Assembly (NCBI RefSeq): GCF_000717185.1
Contig: NZ_JNYE01000036.1
Span: forward strand, 42,420-106,419
DNA length: 64,000 bases
From: Kitasatospora phosalacinea
Lineage (GTDB): Bacteria > Actinomycetota > Actinomycetes > Streptomycetales > Streptomycetaceae
Reading direction: 5' to 3'
Shown here: positions 16,741-25,874 of the stretch, one piece after another
How the letters are laid out: every line of letters starts with the position of its first letter
How positions within the stretch are numbered: position 1 is the first letter of the stretch
The notes under the pieces: model-generated
Seen by the model: the letters and a program-made list of their open reading frames with translations, nothing else
Told to the model about the DNA's origin: nothing
The model's database searches: none
Position numbers and translations under genes: made by a program

Positions 16741-17157
16741 GTGCGTAGACACTCGGCTCCACCGGGGCGCAACGTCGTCCTGCGCCTCCTGCTCGCGCTG
16801 CTGTTCTGCCTGCCCATGGGCTCGGTGCTGACCGCCCACCAGGCCGTCGCCGCCACGGGCGACCTGGTCAATCCGGGGTTCGAGACGGGTGACCTGAGCG
16901 GGTGGACCGCCACGGGCAACGCCTTCCAGGGCGGTGCCACCTCGGAGACCGGCTGGGGCTGGGGCTGCTGCTTCAACCAGCAGGGCACCTACCACCTGTG
17001 GGGCTTCAAGTGGGACGCACGCGACCGCATCGGCCAGCAACTGCGCATCAAGGTCGTCGACCAGGCCACCGGCGGCTGGGGCCACATCAACCTCGACGAC
17101 GTCCGCAACGGACTCGACGCAACGGACTCGACCAGCCCGGTGCCTCGGTCCTGGTGA
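16741..17157 (+). pseudogene. Signal peptide and first repeat of a frameshifted fructanase
   Basis: GTG at 16741 follows GGAGGG and begins a 138-residue frame: a signal peptide (LLLALLFCLPMGSVLTAHQA, cleavage near VAA-TGD) followed by one jelly-roll-like repeat (VNPGFETGDLSGWTATGNAF ... TGGWGHINLDDVRNGLD). This repeat lacks about 31 residues present in the second copy. The frame then ends prematurely because a 14-base tandem duplication shifts it out of phase with the GH32 frame that begins in the same region. Deleting one 14-base unit would restore a single open frame to 19760. Confidence 0.7.
17105..17132 (+). repeat. 14-base tandem duplication causing the frameshift
   Basis: The unit gcaacggactcgac occurs twice head to tail (17105-17118 and 17119-17132). 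Since 14 is not a multiple of three, it disconnects the secretion signal from the catalytic domain. It could be a true mutation, a reversible slippage site or an assembly error. Confidence 0.85.
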
Positions 17158-19760
17158 ACCCCGGGTTCGAGACGGGTGACCTGTCGGGGTGGACGGCGAC
17201 GGGCAACGCCTTCCAGGGCGGTGCCACCTCGGAGACCGGCTGGGGCTGGGGCTGCTGCTTCAACCAGCAGGGCACCTACCACCTGTGGGGCTTCAAGAAC
17301 AGCCTGTACGTCGCCTTGACCACCGCCGACGGCACCGTCCTGCAGAAGACCACCGGCACGAACAGCGAGACGTACCGCCGCGTCACCTGGGACGTGCGCG
17401 ACCGCATCGGCCAGCAACTGCGCATCAAGGTCGTCGACCAGGCCACCGGCGGCTGGGGCCACATCAACCTCGACGACGTCCGCAACGGACTCGACTCCGA
17501 GAACAAGGGGAAGAGCACGGTGGAGCAGGTCAGCCACCAGGCCGACCCGATCAGCTACGTGTTCAACAACGCGGTGTACAAGCCGAACAGCGACCCGCTG
17601 TGGCAGCCCGCCGCCGCCGGTGACGGCGCCCTGTCCGGCGCCCTGAAGTTCGACGGCTACTCGACCTGGGTCAGCCGCAGCGCCTCCTCCGTGCCGCTGT
17701 CGCCCGGCGGGCTGACCGTCGACACCTGGGTCGCTCCGCAGGGCTTCGAGTGGGGCGACGGCGGGAAGGTCTCGGCGATCGTCAACCAGCAGGACGCCGG
17801 GGCCCGCCTCGGCTTCTCCCTGGGGGTGGGACGCCACGGCGTGTGGAAGCTCGGTGTCGGCACCGGCGACGCCTGGCGGGAGGTCAGCGCCCCGCAGTCG
17901 GCCGCGCTCACCGTCGGCCGGTGGGCGCACCTGGTCGCCACGTTCGACTCGGCGCGCGGCACCATGACCCTGTACCTCAACGGGACCCAGGTGGCGCAGA
18001 GCGCCGTTCCCGCGGGGGTGAGCCTGCAGGCCGCGCAGGTGCCGCTGCTGATCGGGCGCCACAACCAGCCCGAGATCGTCAACGGGACCTTCGCCGTCAA
18101 CATGTTCAGCGGCCTCATCGACGAGGTGAAGGTCTACGACCGGCCCCTGAGCGCCGCGGAGGTCGCCGACGGGCACGGCGCGACGCTGTCGACGTTCGCG
18201 GGCGGCGTGATCCCGGCCGCGCACCTGCCCCAGGACCGCTCGCGCTACGACGGCGACAAGTACCGCCCCGGGTACCACTTCACCGCCCCGAACCACTGGA
18301 TGAACGAGCCGCACGCCCCGATCTTCGTCAAGGGCCAGTACCACCTCTTCTACCAGTACAACGAGCACGGCCCCTACTGGCACGACATCAGCTGGGGGCA
18401 CGCGGTGAGCACGGACCTCGTGCACTGGCGGGACCTGCCGATCGCCCTGGCGCCCACCGCCGACAGCGTGGCGCCGGACGGCGTGTGGTCGGGCGGCGCC
18501 ACCGTCGACAAGGACGGCAACCCGGTGCTGTTCTTCACCGCGGGCAACGACTCGCTCCACCCCAACCAGGCGGTCGGCACCGCGCGGCCGGTCGACCCCG
18601 ACGACCCCGACCTGGTGCGCTGGGCGATGGACCCGCAGCTGGTCACCCAGCAGGACCCGGCCGCGAACGTCGGCGCCGGGCGCAAGGTCCGCGTCGGGGA
18701 GTTCCGCGACCCGAGCGTCTGGAAGGAGGGCGACACCTGGTTCGAGCTGGTGGGCTCCGGCGTCCAGACCACCGGTGGCGCCGACGTCGGCGGCACGGCG
18801 CTGCTGTACACCTCGACCGACCTGGCGCACTGGACCTACGTCGGCCCGCTCATGACGGGTGACGTCGGCGCCTACCCCAAGTCGGGCCAGGTGTGGGAGC
18901 TGCCCACCTTCCTGCCGATCGGCAAGGACGCCCAGGGCCGGCAGCGCAACGCGCTGATCGTGAACCCCTCGTTCAGCGGTCCGAGCCCCTACAGCAGCAA
19001 GAACACCCTGTACTGGGTGGGCACTTGGGACGCGGCGACCCGCACGTGGACGCCGGACAGCACCGCGCCGCGGATGTTCGACTACGGCGAGCACTTCACC
19101 GGCCCCAGCGGAACGGTCGACGGCAAGGGCCGGTCGCTGCTCTTCAGCATCGCCCAGGACCGCCGCACCGAGCAGGCCCACTACGACGCCGGGTGGGCGC
19201 ACAACGCCGGGCTGCCGGTCGAACTGACCATGCGCCCCGACGGCGACCTCGGCATCCGCCCCGTGGCCGAGACCGCGGACCTGCACGCCGGAGCACCCCT
19301 GCTCGACGTGAGCGGCCCGACGGGCATCGCCGCCGTGAACCAGCAACTCGCCTCCGTCAAGGGCGACATGCTCCAGGTCCACCTGACCCTCGAGCCCGGG
19401 ACGGCCCAGCGCTTCGGCCTGGACGTCCTGCGCAGCCCCGGCGACGAGGAGCGCACCAGGTTCTTCTACGACACCGCGAACGGCGGCACGTTCGGCGTCG
19501 ACCGCACCAGGACCGGCAGCAACTCCGACGTCGACGGCAACCTCGGCGTGCAGGGCGGACCGCTCGTCCTCGACAACGGACAGGTCACCCTGGACGTCTT
19601 CGTCGACCGCTCGATGGTCGAGGCGTACGCGAACTCGTACAAGTCGATCACCACCCGGGCCTACGACGTCCGCAACGACTCCCTCGGCCTGCAGTTGTGG
19701 GGAGACGGCTCCGTCGTCCGGTCCATGACGGTCTGGAAGATGAACAGCATGACCGGCTGA
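17154..19760 (+). CDS. GH32 fructan hydrolase (levanase/inulinase type), main frame
   Basis: From the in-frame GTG at 17154 the product is 868 residues. A jelly-roll-like repeat (1-114) is followed by a LamG/concanavalin-like domain (about 130-320) and a GH32 five-bladed propeller plus beta-sandwich (about 350-868). Catalytic landmarks are WMNEPHAP (Glu385 where the family has the Asp nucleophile), FRDPSVW and WELP (Glu582, probable acid/base). It should be secreted, but its signal peptide lies in the upstream, out-of-phase frame. The LacI gene at 19935 follows. Fructan breakdown outside the cell is the likely role if the frame is restored. Confidence 0.75.
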   Translation: MNPGFETGDLSGWTATGNAFQGGATSETGWGWGCCFNQQGTYHLWGFKNSLYVALTTADGTVLQKTTGTNSETYRRVTWDVRDRIGQQLRIKVVDQATGGWGHINLDDVRNGLDSENKGKSTVEQVSHQADPISYVFNNAVYKPNSDPLWQPAAAGDGALSGALKFDGYSTWVSRSASSVPLSPGGLTVDTWVAPQGFEWGDGGKVSAIVNQQDAGARLGFSLGVGRHGVWKLGVGTGDAWREVSAPQSAALTVGRWAHLVATFDSARGTMTLYLNGTQVAQSAVPAGVSLQAAQVPLLIGRHNQPEIVNGTFAVNMFSGLIDEVKVYDRPLSAAEVADGHGATLSTFAGGVIPAAHLPQDRSRYDGDKYRPGYHFTAPNHWMNEPHAPIFVKGQYHLFYQYNEHGPYWHDISWGHAVSTDLVHWRDLPIALAPTADSVAPDGVWSGGATVDKDGNPVLFFTAGNDSLHPNQAVGTARPVDPDDPDLVRWAMDPQLVTQQDPAANVGAGRKVRVGEFRDPSVWKEGDTWFELVGSGVQTTGGADVGGTALLYTSTDLAHWTYVGPLMTGDVGAYPKSGQVWELPTFLPIGKDAQGRQRNALIVNPSFSGPSPYSSKNTLYWVGTWDAATRTWTPDSTAPRMFDYGEHFTGPSGTVDGKGRSLLFSIAQDRRTEQAHYDAGWAHNAGLPVELTMRPDGDLGIRPVAETADLHAGAPLLDVSGPTGIAAVNQQLASVKGDMLQVHLTLEPGTAQRFGLDVLRSPGDEERTRFFYDTANGGTFGVDRTRTGSNSDVDGNLGVQGGPLVLDNGQVTLDVFVDRSMVEAYANSYKSITTRAYDVRNDSLGLQLWGDGSVVRSMTVWKMNSMTG

Positions 19761-19780
19761 CCGGCCACCGGTCGACCAGG

Positions 19781-19816
19781 TGAGCGGCGCCGCACGCAAC
19801 CGTGCGGCGCCGCTCA
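19781..19816 (+). terminator. Terminator after the first fructanase
   Basis: A perfect 16-bp stem (TGAGCGGCGCCGCACG and its complement) with a CAAC loop lies 20 bases after the stop codon. Confidence 0.85.
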
Positions 19817-19934
19817 GCGGTCTGCCGCCGCCGGGTGGGCACCGACCGCGCAGAACTTGACAGACACCGCCGTTCCTCCGCATCGTCGCCCCCACGCGGG
19901 TTGCCGGAGGACCATCGCACAGGGGTGAACGACA

Positions 19935-20966
19935 TTGACCGACCGACGGGTGACCATGAGCGACGTCGCTCGGCAGGCGGGGGTCTCGCAGACCACCGCC
20001 TCCTTCGTGCTGTCCGGGCGCACCGACATGCGGATCTCCGAGGCGGCCCAGGAGCGGGTGCGGGAGGCTGCCGCGGCGCTGGGCTACCGGCCGAACGTGA
20101 CGGCGCGGAGCCTGCGCACCCGGGTCACCCGGACGATCGGGTTCGTCTCCGACGCCATCACCACGACCCCCTTCGCGGGCGAGGTGATCCGCGGCGCGCT
20201 GGAGGTGGCCCGGGCGCACGACCACCTGCTGTTCATCGTCGAGAGCGAGGGCTCGGCCGACACCGAGACGGCGCTGGTGAACGCCCTGGTGGACCGCCAG
20301 GTCGATGCCGTGGTCCTGGCGTCCATGTACACCAGGTACATCACACCGCCCAAGGACCTGCACGGTCGGCGGGTGGTGCTGCTCAACTGCCTGGCGCCGG
20401 GGTTCGACGCGCCGTCGGTGATCCCCGACGAGGTCGGGGCGGGCCGGGCGGCCGGGCGGGTGCTGCTGGCCGCCGGGCACCGGGACGGGGTCTGGGCGAT
20501 CGGCGGTCACCAGGCGATCCCGGCGACCCCGGAGGGGACGTTCGCCGGCAACGAGCGGATGCGCGGGCTGCAGGAGGTGCTGCGGCAGGAGCGGGTGGCC
20601 CTGGACGGGGTCGTCGAGTGCGAGTGGAACGCCGAGGACGGCTACCGGGAGACCCGGGCGCTGCTGGCGGCCGGGCGGCGGCCGCGGGCCCTGGTGTGTT
20701 CGACCGACCGGCTGTCCTTCGGCGCCTACCAGGCCCTCGCGGAAGCGGGGCTCACCGTCCCGGAGGACGTCTCGGTCGTCTCGTTCGACGACCAGGACAT
20801 CGCGTCGTGGCTGCGTCCCGCGTTGACGACGCTGGCGCTGCCGCACTACGAGATGGGCCGCACCGCGATGGAGCTGGTCCTCGGCGGGGAGCCGCTGGGC
20901 AGCGCGGTGCACCGGATCCCGATGCCGCTGCGGGAGCGCGGTTCGGTGGCCGCACCCGGGCGTTGA
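19935..20966 (+). CDS. LacI-family transcriptional regulator
   Basis: The 343-residue protein has an N-terminal HTH (VTMSDVARQAGVSQTTASFVLSG) and a periplasmic-binding-protein-like sensor domain ending in SVVSFDDQDIASWLRP. The TTG at 19935 has an AGGGG site; an ATG at 19956 would also give a full HTH. It lies between the first secreted GH32 and the convergent cytoplasmic GH32 operon. The TAAATCGAAT palindromes at 16587-16716 are its most likely operators, with a fructan fragment as probable inducer. Confidence 0.88.
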   Translation: MTDRRVTMSDVARQAGVSQTTASFVLSGRTDMRISEAAQERVREAAAALGYRPNVTARSLRTRVTRTIGFVSDAITTTPFAGEVIRGALEVARAHDHLLFIVESEGSADTETALVNALVDRQVDAVVLASMYTRYITPPKDLHGRRVVLLNCLAPGFDAPSVIPDEVGAGRAAGRVLLAAGHRDGVWAIGGHQAIPATPEGTFAGNERMRGLQEVLRQERVALDGVVECEWNAEDGYRETRALLAAGRRPRALVCSTDRLSFGAYQALAEAGLTVPEDVSVVSFDDQDIASWLRPALTTLALPHYEMGRTAMELVLGGEPLGSAVHRIPMPLRERGSVAAPGR

Positions 20967-20972
20967 CGCGCA

Positions 20973-21021
20973 CGACGGCGGTGCCCCCGGCCCGGAGATG
21001 GGGTCGGGGGCACCGCCGTCG
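20973..21021. terminator. Bidirectional terminator between LacI and GH32 genes
   Basis: A 17-bp perfect stem, extended by three more pairs past a single mismatch, with a GGAGATG loop, is located between two convergent genes. Confidence 0.85.
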
Positions 21022-21032
21022 TCGTCGTGCGT

Positions 21033-22487
21033 TCAGTGCGCGGGCGCGGCCAGGGCCGCGGAGTGCTCGTGCGGGGCCGTCCGGCTGCCGGGGACGAGGT
21101 TCCACGCCTGCGCCTCGATGTGCACCGGGCCGAGGGTGTGCAGGTGCCAGGGCGGGGCGCCGGTGGGGTAGCAGCGCAGCGTGAGCGCCTCCCCGGTGGC
21201 GAGGAAGACCTCCACGACCGAGCCGTCGACGACGACGCGCAGGTCGACGCCGCTGCCGGGGTCGGTGCCGGGGGGCAGCGGCAGCCGGTACCGGCCGGGC
21301 CGGGCCCGGGGGTCGAGGGAGGCGTGGTCGCGGTCGACGACGAGTTCGCCCGCGGCCGGGTCGAGCGTGATGTCGAGGTGCTCGCCGGGGGCGGTGCTCA
21401 GGCGCAGCCCGCCGGGTTCCCGGGTGCCGGGGCGCAGCCGGGCGGTCAGGTCGAAGGCGGGGCCGACCTCCCCGAGGTCGAGGGGCTCCGGGCCGGCCGC
21501 CTGCTCGGGGAGGTGGACGGTGCGGGGGCCGCGGAGCCGGAGGACCTCCCGGGCGGGCTGCTGGTGGACCCGGCCGTCGGGGGTGAGGGTGACCTCGCGC
21601 GGGAGGGTCAGGGTGCCGGCCCATCCGGCCTCGTCGCTCCATGCGGCGTCGCGGGCCTCCCAGGACCATCCCCACAGCAGCCAGCGGCCGTCGGGGGCGG
21701 GCAGCAGGGCGGGCGCGTAGAAGTCGGGGCCGTGGTCGAGCGGGTGGTGCGCGGCGGGGGTGAAGGTGCCGTCGCTCTCGGCGCCGACGTAGGCCCGGAC
21801 GTCGCGCGGGCCGCCGAGTGCGTCCCAGAGGCTGACCACCAGGACGCCCCGCGGGCCGAAGGGGGCGTACTGGGGGCACTCCCAGCCGGTCCAGCCGCCC
21901 GTTCCGGGAGCGTGGCCGTCGTCGTCGGTGAGGAACGGTCCGCGGAGCTCCCACTGTTCGAGGTCGGCGGACTCGTACAGGAACGCGGTCCCCCGGTCTC
22001 CTTCGACGCTGGCGCCGACGAGCATCCGCCAGCGGTCGCCCTCGCGCCAGACGTAGGGGTCGCGGTACATGGTGGCGCCGTCGGGGGGCGTGGGTACCAG
22101 CAGGTCGGGCCGCTTGTGCCAGGTGAGTCCGCCGTCGCGGGACTCGGCGGAGGCGACGGGCTGCCACCAGCGGTCGTTGCGGTGCGCGGAGTAGAAGGCG
22201 ACCATGCGGGGGCCGTCGGAGACGGCGTTGCCGGAGTAGCAGCCGTCCGCGTCGTAGCCGCCGGGCGTCGGGGCCAGGGCGATCGGCTGGGGCTCCCAGG
22301 TGACGAGGTCGGGGCTGCGGTAGTGCCCCCAGTGGACCCGGGTGTGGACGGGCGCGTGCGGGTTGTACTGGAAGAAGACGTGGTAGTGGCCGTCGTGGAA
22401 GGCCAGGCCGTTGGGGTCGTTGATCCAGTTCCTGGGCGGCCTGAGGTGGACGGCGGGCAGGTGCGGGTCGGCGGGCGAGGTGGACAA
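21033..22487 (-). CDS. Cytoplasmic GH32 beta-fructosidase
   Basis: The 484-residue GH32 enzyme has WINDPNG with the nucleophile at Asp24, the YRDPYVW transition-state motif and WECPQ with the acid/base glutamate. There is no signal peptide, so it should hydrolyse imported fructo-oligosaccharides or sucrose inside the cell. The TTG start follows AAGGA at six bases. It is last in a leftward operon after two permeases, a binding protein and a LacI regulator, which fits uptake followed by hydrolysis. The C-terminal beta-sandwich is complete. Confidence 0.9.
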   Translation of the reverse strand: MSTSPADPHLPAVHLRPPRNWINDPNGLAFHDGHYHVFFQYNPHAPVHTRVHWGHYRSPDLVTWEPQPIALAPTPGGYDADGCYSGNAVSDGPRMVAFYSAHRNDRWWQPVASAESRDGGLTWHKRPDLLVPTPPDGATMYRDPYVWREGDRWRMLVGASVEGDRGTAFLYESADLEQWELRGPFLTDDDGHAPGTGGWTGWECPQYAPFGPRGVLVVSLWDALGGPRDVRAYVGAESDGTFTPAAHHPLDHGPDFYAPALLPAPDGRWLLWGWSWEARDAAWSDEAGWAGTLTLPREVTLTPDGRVHQQPAREVLRLRGPRTVHLPEQAAGPEPLDLGEVGPAFDLTARLRPGTREPGGLRLSTAPGEHLDITLDPAAGELVVDRDHASLDPRARPGRYRLPLPPGTDPGSGVDLRVVVDGSVVEVFLATGEALTLRCYPTGAPPWHLHTLGPVHIEAQAWNLVPGSRTAPHEHSAALAAPAH

Positions 22488-22562
22488 GGGCGTCCTTCGA
22501 ATGGGTGCGGACGGCGCCGGCGGGCGTCTCGGCGCGGCGTTCGGTCGGTGGCGGAGGGTGGG

Positions 22563-23468
22563 TCAGCCCTTCACGCCGCTGGAGGCGATGCTGTTGATGA
22601 AGGAGCGCTGGAAGGCCAGGAACAGGGCCAGCACCGGGACGGTGATCATGGTGGAGTACGCCATGATCTGGCCCCAGGAGACGTTCAGTTGGAAGAAGTA
22701 CTGGATGCCGACCATGACGGGGCGCAGGTTCTCGTCCTGGACGACCATGAGGGGCCACAGGTAGGAGTTCCACATGGGCAGGAAGGTGAGGATGGCGACG
22801 GTGGCGACGGCGGGTCCGGACAGCGGCATGACGATGCGCCGGTAGATGCCGAACCAGCTCGCGCCGTCCATCCGGGCGGCCTCGTCGAGTTCCTTGGGGA
22901 TGCTCTGGAAGTACTGGTGGAACAGGAAGACGGAGAAGGCGTTGGCGACGAACGGCAGGATCTGCACCCGGTAGGTGTCGAGCCAGCCTTCGGTGAGCGC
23001 CAGGTGGAAGCCGTTCAGCTCCAGCCAGGGCAGCTTGTTGACCCACCACACCAGCGGCAGGGCGAAGGTCTCGAACGGCACGATCAGGGTCGCGATGATG
23101 AGCACCAGCAGCAGCCGGCGCCCGGGCCAGCGCATCCGGGACAGGGCGAAGGCCGCGAGGCTGTTGACCACGATGCCCAGGACGACGGTGACGGCCGAGA
23201 TGACGATCGAGTTGAGCAGGAAGCGGCCGGCCGGCACCCGGTCGAAGACCGCGGTGTAGTTGTCCAGGGACAGCTGTCCGACGGGCAGGAACGCCTTGAT
23301 GCTGCCGAGGTCGGCGAAGATCTGCTGGTCCGGCTTGAACGACGAGATCAGCATGAAGACGACGGGGAAGACGAAGAGCAGGGCGAGCGCGCTGCGCAGC
23401 AGGTGCCCGGGGATGCGGCGCAGGGTCCGCCGCCGGGGGCCGGGGGCCGGGGTGGGCGTGGTCGCCAT
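22563..23468 (-). CDS. ABC sugar importer permease, MalG type
   Basis: The 301-residue membrane protein has six predicted membrane segments and the EAA loop EAARMDGASWFGIYRRIVMPLSGP that contacts the ATPase. It starts one base after the stop of the MalF-type permease. The operon has no ATPase gene; actinobacterial importers of this class commonly use the shared ATPase MsiK, so that is the expected partner. The substrate is probably fructo-oligosaccharides, judged from the adjacent GH32. Confidence 0.92.
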   Translation of the reverse strand: MATTPTPAPGPRRRTLRRIPGHLLRSALALLFVFPVVFMLISSFKPDQQIFADLGSIKAFLPVGQLSLDNYTAVFDRVPAGRFLLNSIVISAVTVVLGIVVNSLAAFALSRMRWPGRRLLLVLIIATLIVPFETFALPLVWWVNKLPWLELNGFHLALTEGWLDTYRVQILPFVANAFSVFLFHQYFQSIPKELDEAARMDGASWFGIYRRIVMPLSGPAVATVAILTFLPMWNSYLWPLMVVQDENLRPVMVGIQYFFQLNVSWGQIMAYSTMITVPVLALFLAFQRSFINSIASSGVKG

Positions 23469-23469
23469 G

Positions 23470-24402
23470 TCAGTCCTTCTCCCGGGTGAGGAAGCGCTGG
23501 ACGAGGGAGACGGCCAGCACGAGGACGAAGAACACCAGGGAGATCGCCGAGGCGTAGGCGGTCTGCTGCTGGTCGTAGCCGGTGTGGACGGCCTGGTAGA
23601 CGACGGTGGTGGTGGAGTCCAACGGGCCGCCCTGGGTCATGACGTTGACCTGGGTGAACAGGCGCAGCGCGTCGATGGTGATGGTGATCAGGACGAAGGT
23701 GCGGGTTGCGCGCAGGCCGGGCCAGGTCACGTGGCGGAAGCGGGCCCAGCGGTCGGCGCCGTCGATGGCGGCGGCCTCGTGCAGGTCGGCGGGGATGGTC
23801 TGCAGGCCGGAGAGCCAGATGACCATGTGGAAGCCGACGCCCTGCCAGACGGACATGAAGATGATCGCGGGCAGTGCGGTGGAAGGGTCGTTCAGCCAGT
23901 CGGGGCCGTGCAGGTGGCCGAGGCTGAAGGTGTCGATGAGGTGGTTGACCAGCCCGGTCTTCTGGTAGAGGAACATCCACACGATGGAGATGACCACCAT
24001 CGAGGTGACGACCGGGACGAAGTAGACGGTGCGGAAGAAGTTGGTGCCGCCGACCTTCGTGTTGACCAGCAGGGCCAGGGCCAGGGCGAGTCCGGCCTGC
24101 ACGGGGACCACCACGGCCGCGAAGACGGCGGTGTTGAGCAGGGAGCGGAAGAAGACCGGGTCCTGGAAGAGCAGGGTGAAGTTGCGCAGGCCCACGAAGT
24201 GGGCGGGGGTCGGTGAGATCAGCCGGGCGCTGGTGAAGGCCAGGGCGAACGCCAGGACGACCGGGATGACGAAGAAGACCAGCAGCAGCAGGACCGCGGG
24301 GCTGACCATGCCGAGGGCGGTGAGGCGTTCGCGGCGGCGGGCCGCGGTGCGCGGGCCGCGGCCCGGGGGCCGGGCGCCTGCGCGCGGGAGGAGGGTGGTC
24401 AC
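23470..24402 (-). CDS. ABC sugar importer permease, MalF type
   Basis: The 310-residue permease has a first membrane segment LTALGMVSPAVLLLLVFFVI and the EAA loop EAAAIDGADRWARFRHVTWPGL. It starts at GTG after GGAG. It pairs with the MalG-type permease to form the channel of the oligosaccharide importer. Confidence 0.92.
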   Translation of the reverse strand: MTTLLPRAGARPPGRGPRTAARRRERLTALGMVSPAVLLLLVFFVIPVVLAFALAFTSARLISPTPAHFVGLRNFTLLFQDPVFFRSLLNTAVFAAVVVPVQAGLALALALLVNTKVGGTNFFRTVYFVPVVTSMVVISIVWMFLYQKTGLVNHLIDTFSLGHLHGPDWLNDPSTALPAIIFMSVWQGVGFHMVIWLSGLQTIPADLHEAAAIDGADRWARFRHVTWPGLRATRTFVLITITIDALRLFTQVNVMTQGGPLDSTTTVVYQAVHTGYDQQQTAYASAISLVFFVLVLAVSLVQRFLTREKD

Positions 24403-24426
24403 GGGGACTCCGGACGGGAAGGGGGG

Positions 24427-24460
24427 CTCCGGTGGAGCGGGGAAGGCGCCTCCACCGGAG
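24427..24460 (-). terminator. Intercistronic hairpin after the binding-protein gene
   Basis: An 11-bp perfect stem (CTCCGGTGGAG and its complement) lies between the binding-protein gene and the permeases. Such hairpins in importer operons usually give partial termination or protect the upstream mRNA, so the binding protein is made in excess. Confidence 0.65.
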
Positions 24461-24477
24461 GAGCGCGGGCGGGGCCG

Positions 24478-25779
24478 TCAGCCGGCGTAGTAGTTGTTGC
24501 TCTTCAGGTTCGCGTCGATCTGGTCCGCGGCCTGGGAGAGCGCCTTCTTCGGGTCGGCGCCGGCCAGGATGTCCTTGGCGGTCTTCTCGAAGACGGAGGA
24601 GACGTACGGGTAGGCGGGCGTGACGGGGCGCACCACGGCGAACTTGCGGGCTTCCTGGGTGAAGACCTCGTAGGGGCCGCCGGGCTGGTAGCCGGGGATC
24701 TGCGCGGAGGCGGCGGCGGTGGCCGGGATGGTGCCGGTGGCCTTGGCGAAGTCCACGAAGTACTGGGTCTTGCGCGAGAACTTCAGGTACTCCTGGGCGC
24801 CGGCCTTGTTGCCGCAGGTGGCGCTCATGCCCCACTGCCAGGAGGCGCCGCCGATCTTGGGGCCCTGTCCGAAGTCGACCGGGGGCAGGATCGCCAGGTC
24901 GTCGCCGAGCTTCTCGGCGTTCTTCGCCGCGTCCCAGCTGCCGTCCCACTCGATGGCGGACTTGCCGTTGAGGAAGTCGTCGTTGGGGCTGCTCCCGCCC
25001 TTCTGCGCCATGTACCCGTCGGTGACCAGGGAGCGGAACCAGGTGGCCCAGGCGACGGCCTCGGGGCCGTCGAGCGCGCCCTTGGCGCTCTTGTAGTCGG
25101 AGCGGTCGACGAGGTCGCCGCCGAAGCTCTGCAGCTGCGGGGAGTAGGCGTAGGGCCACCACTCGCCGCTGCCGCCGGTGCCCATCTCCAGCGGGTGCTC
25201 GAACGTGCCGCTCGCCTTGAGGGCGGCGAGGGCGGAGGTGAACTCGTCCGCGGTCCAGGGCCGGTCGATGGTGGGGATGCGGATGCCGTGGGCCTGCAGC
25301 ACCGACTTGCGGGCGAACATCGTCAGTGCGACGTCGTAGTGGCCGAAGGCGTAGAGCTTGTCGTCGTAGGTGCCGACGGTGCTCGGCAGCTGGTCGGCGA
25401 CCGCGGTCTCGCTGCCGCTCATGTCCAGGGGCGCCAGGTAGCCGCCCCAGGCCCAGTTGGGCACGTTGGGGCCGTCGGCGTCGAGGATGCACGGCAGCTT
25501 CCTGGCGGAGGCGGCGGCGACCACGGCGTCGTTGTAGGAGCCCTGCGGGAACGCCTGGATCCTGACCTTGTACTTGCCCTGGCTGGCGTTGAAGTCGTCG
25601 ACGATCTGCTGGACGACCTTGTACTCGGCGGCGTTGCCCGCGTTGTGCGTCCACAGGGTCAGGGTGTCGCCGTCCGCGCCGGAGCCGGATCCGCTGCTCC
25701 CGGAGCAGCCGGCGAGCACGGTGGCCGCGGTGACGATGGCTACACTGGTGGCCGCGAGGCGCTTGGCCTTCGATCTCAT
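24478..25779 (-). CDS. ABC oligosaccharide-binding lipoprotein
   Basis: This 433-residue family 1 solute-binding protein has lipobox LAGCS, a short Gly/Ser linker and DTLTLWTHNAGN at the start of the mature region. ATG 25779 follows GGAG at five bases. It is followed by the two permeases and a cytoplasmic GH32, and preceded by a LacI gene in the same direction. It probably captures fructo-oligosaccharides released by the secreted GH32 enzymes. Confidence 0.92.
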   Translation of the reverse strand: MRSKAKRLAATSVAIVTAATVLAGCSGSSGSGSGADGDTLTLWTHNAGNAAEYKVVQQIVDDFNASQGKYKVRIQAFPQGSYNDAVVAAASARKLPCILDADGPNVPNWAWGGYLAPLDMSGSETAVADQLPSTVGTYDDKLYAFGHYDVALTMFARKSVLQAHGIRIPTIDRPWTADEFTSALAALKASGTFEHPLEMGTGGSGEWWPYAYSPQLQSFGGDLVDRSDYKSAKGALDGPEAVAWATWFRSLVTDGYMAQKGGSSPNDDFLNGKSAIEWDGSWDAAKNAEKLGDDLAILPPVDFGQGPKIGGASWQWGMSATCGNKAGAQEYLKFSRKTQYFVDFAKATGTIPATAAASAQIPGYQPGGPYEVFTQEARKFAVVRPVTPAYPYVSSVFEKTAKDILAGADPKKALSQAADQIDANLKSNNYYAG

Positions 25780-25874
25780 GGTTTCTCCATTGTCATGGGG
25801 CGGGTCCTGGAAGGGCCTCGCCTGGCGACCGGTGTCGACGGTCGCCGTGGTGGTGTTGCTTCACCGTCCCGGGG

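Noticed and set aside
16989..20912. A 1307-residue open frame antisense to the fructanase and LacI genes
   Set aside because: It is the shadow of high-GC coding DNA on the other strand: low-complexity Val/Gly/Arg/Asp composition, no domain, and it spans two real genes and their terminator.
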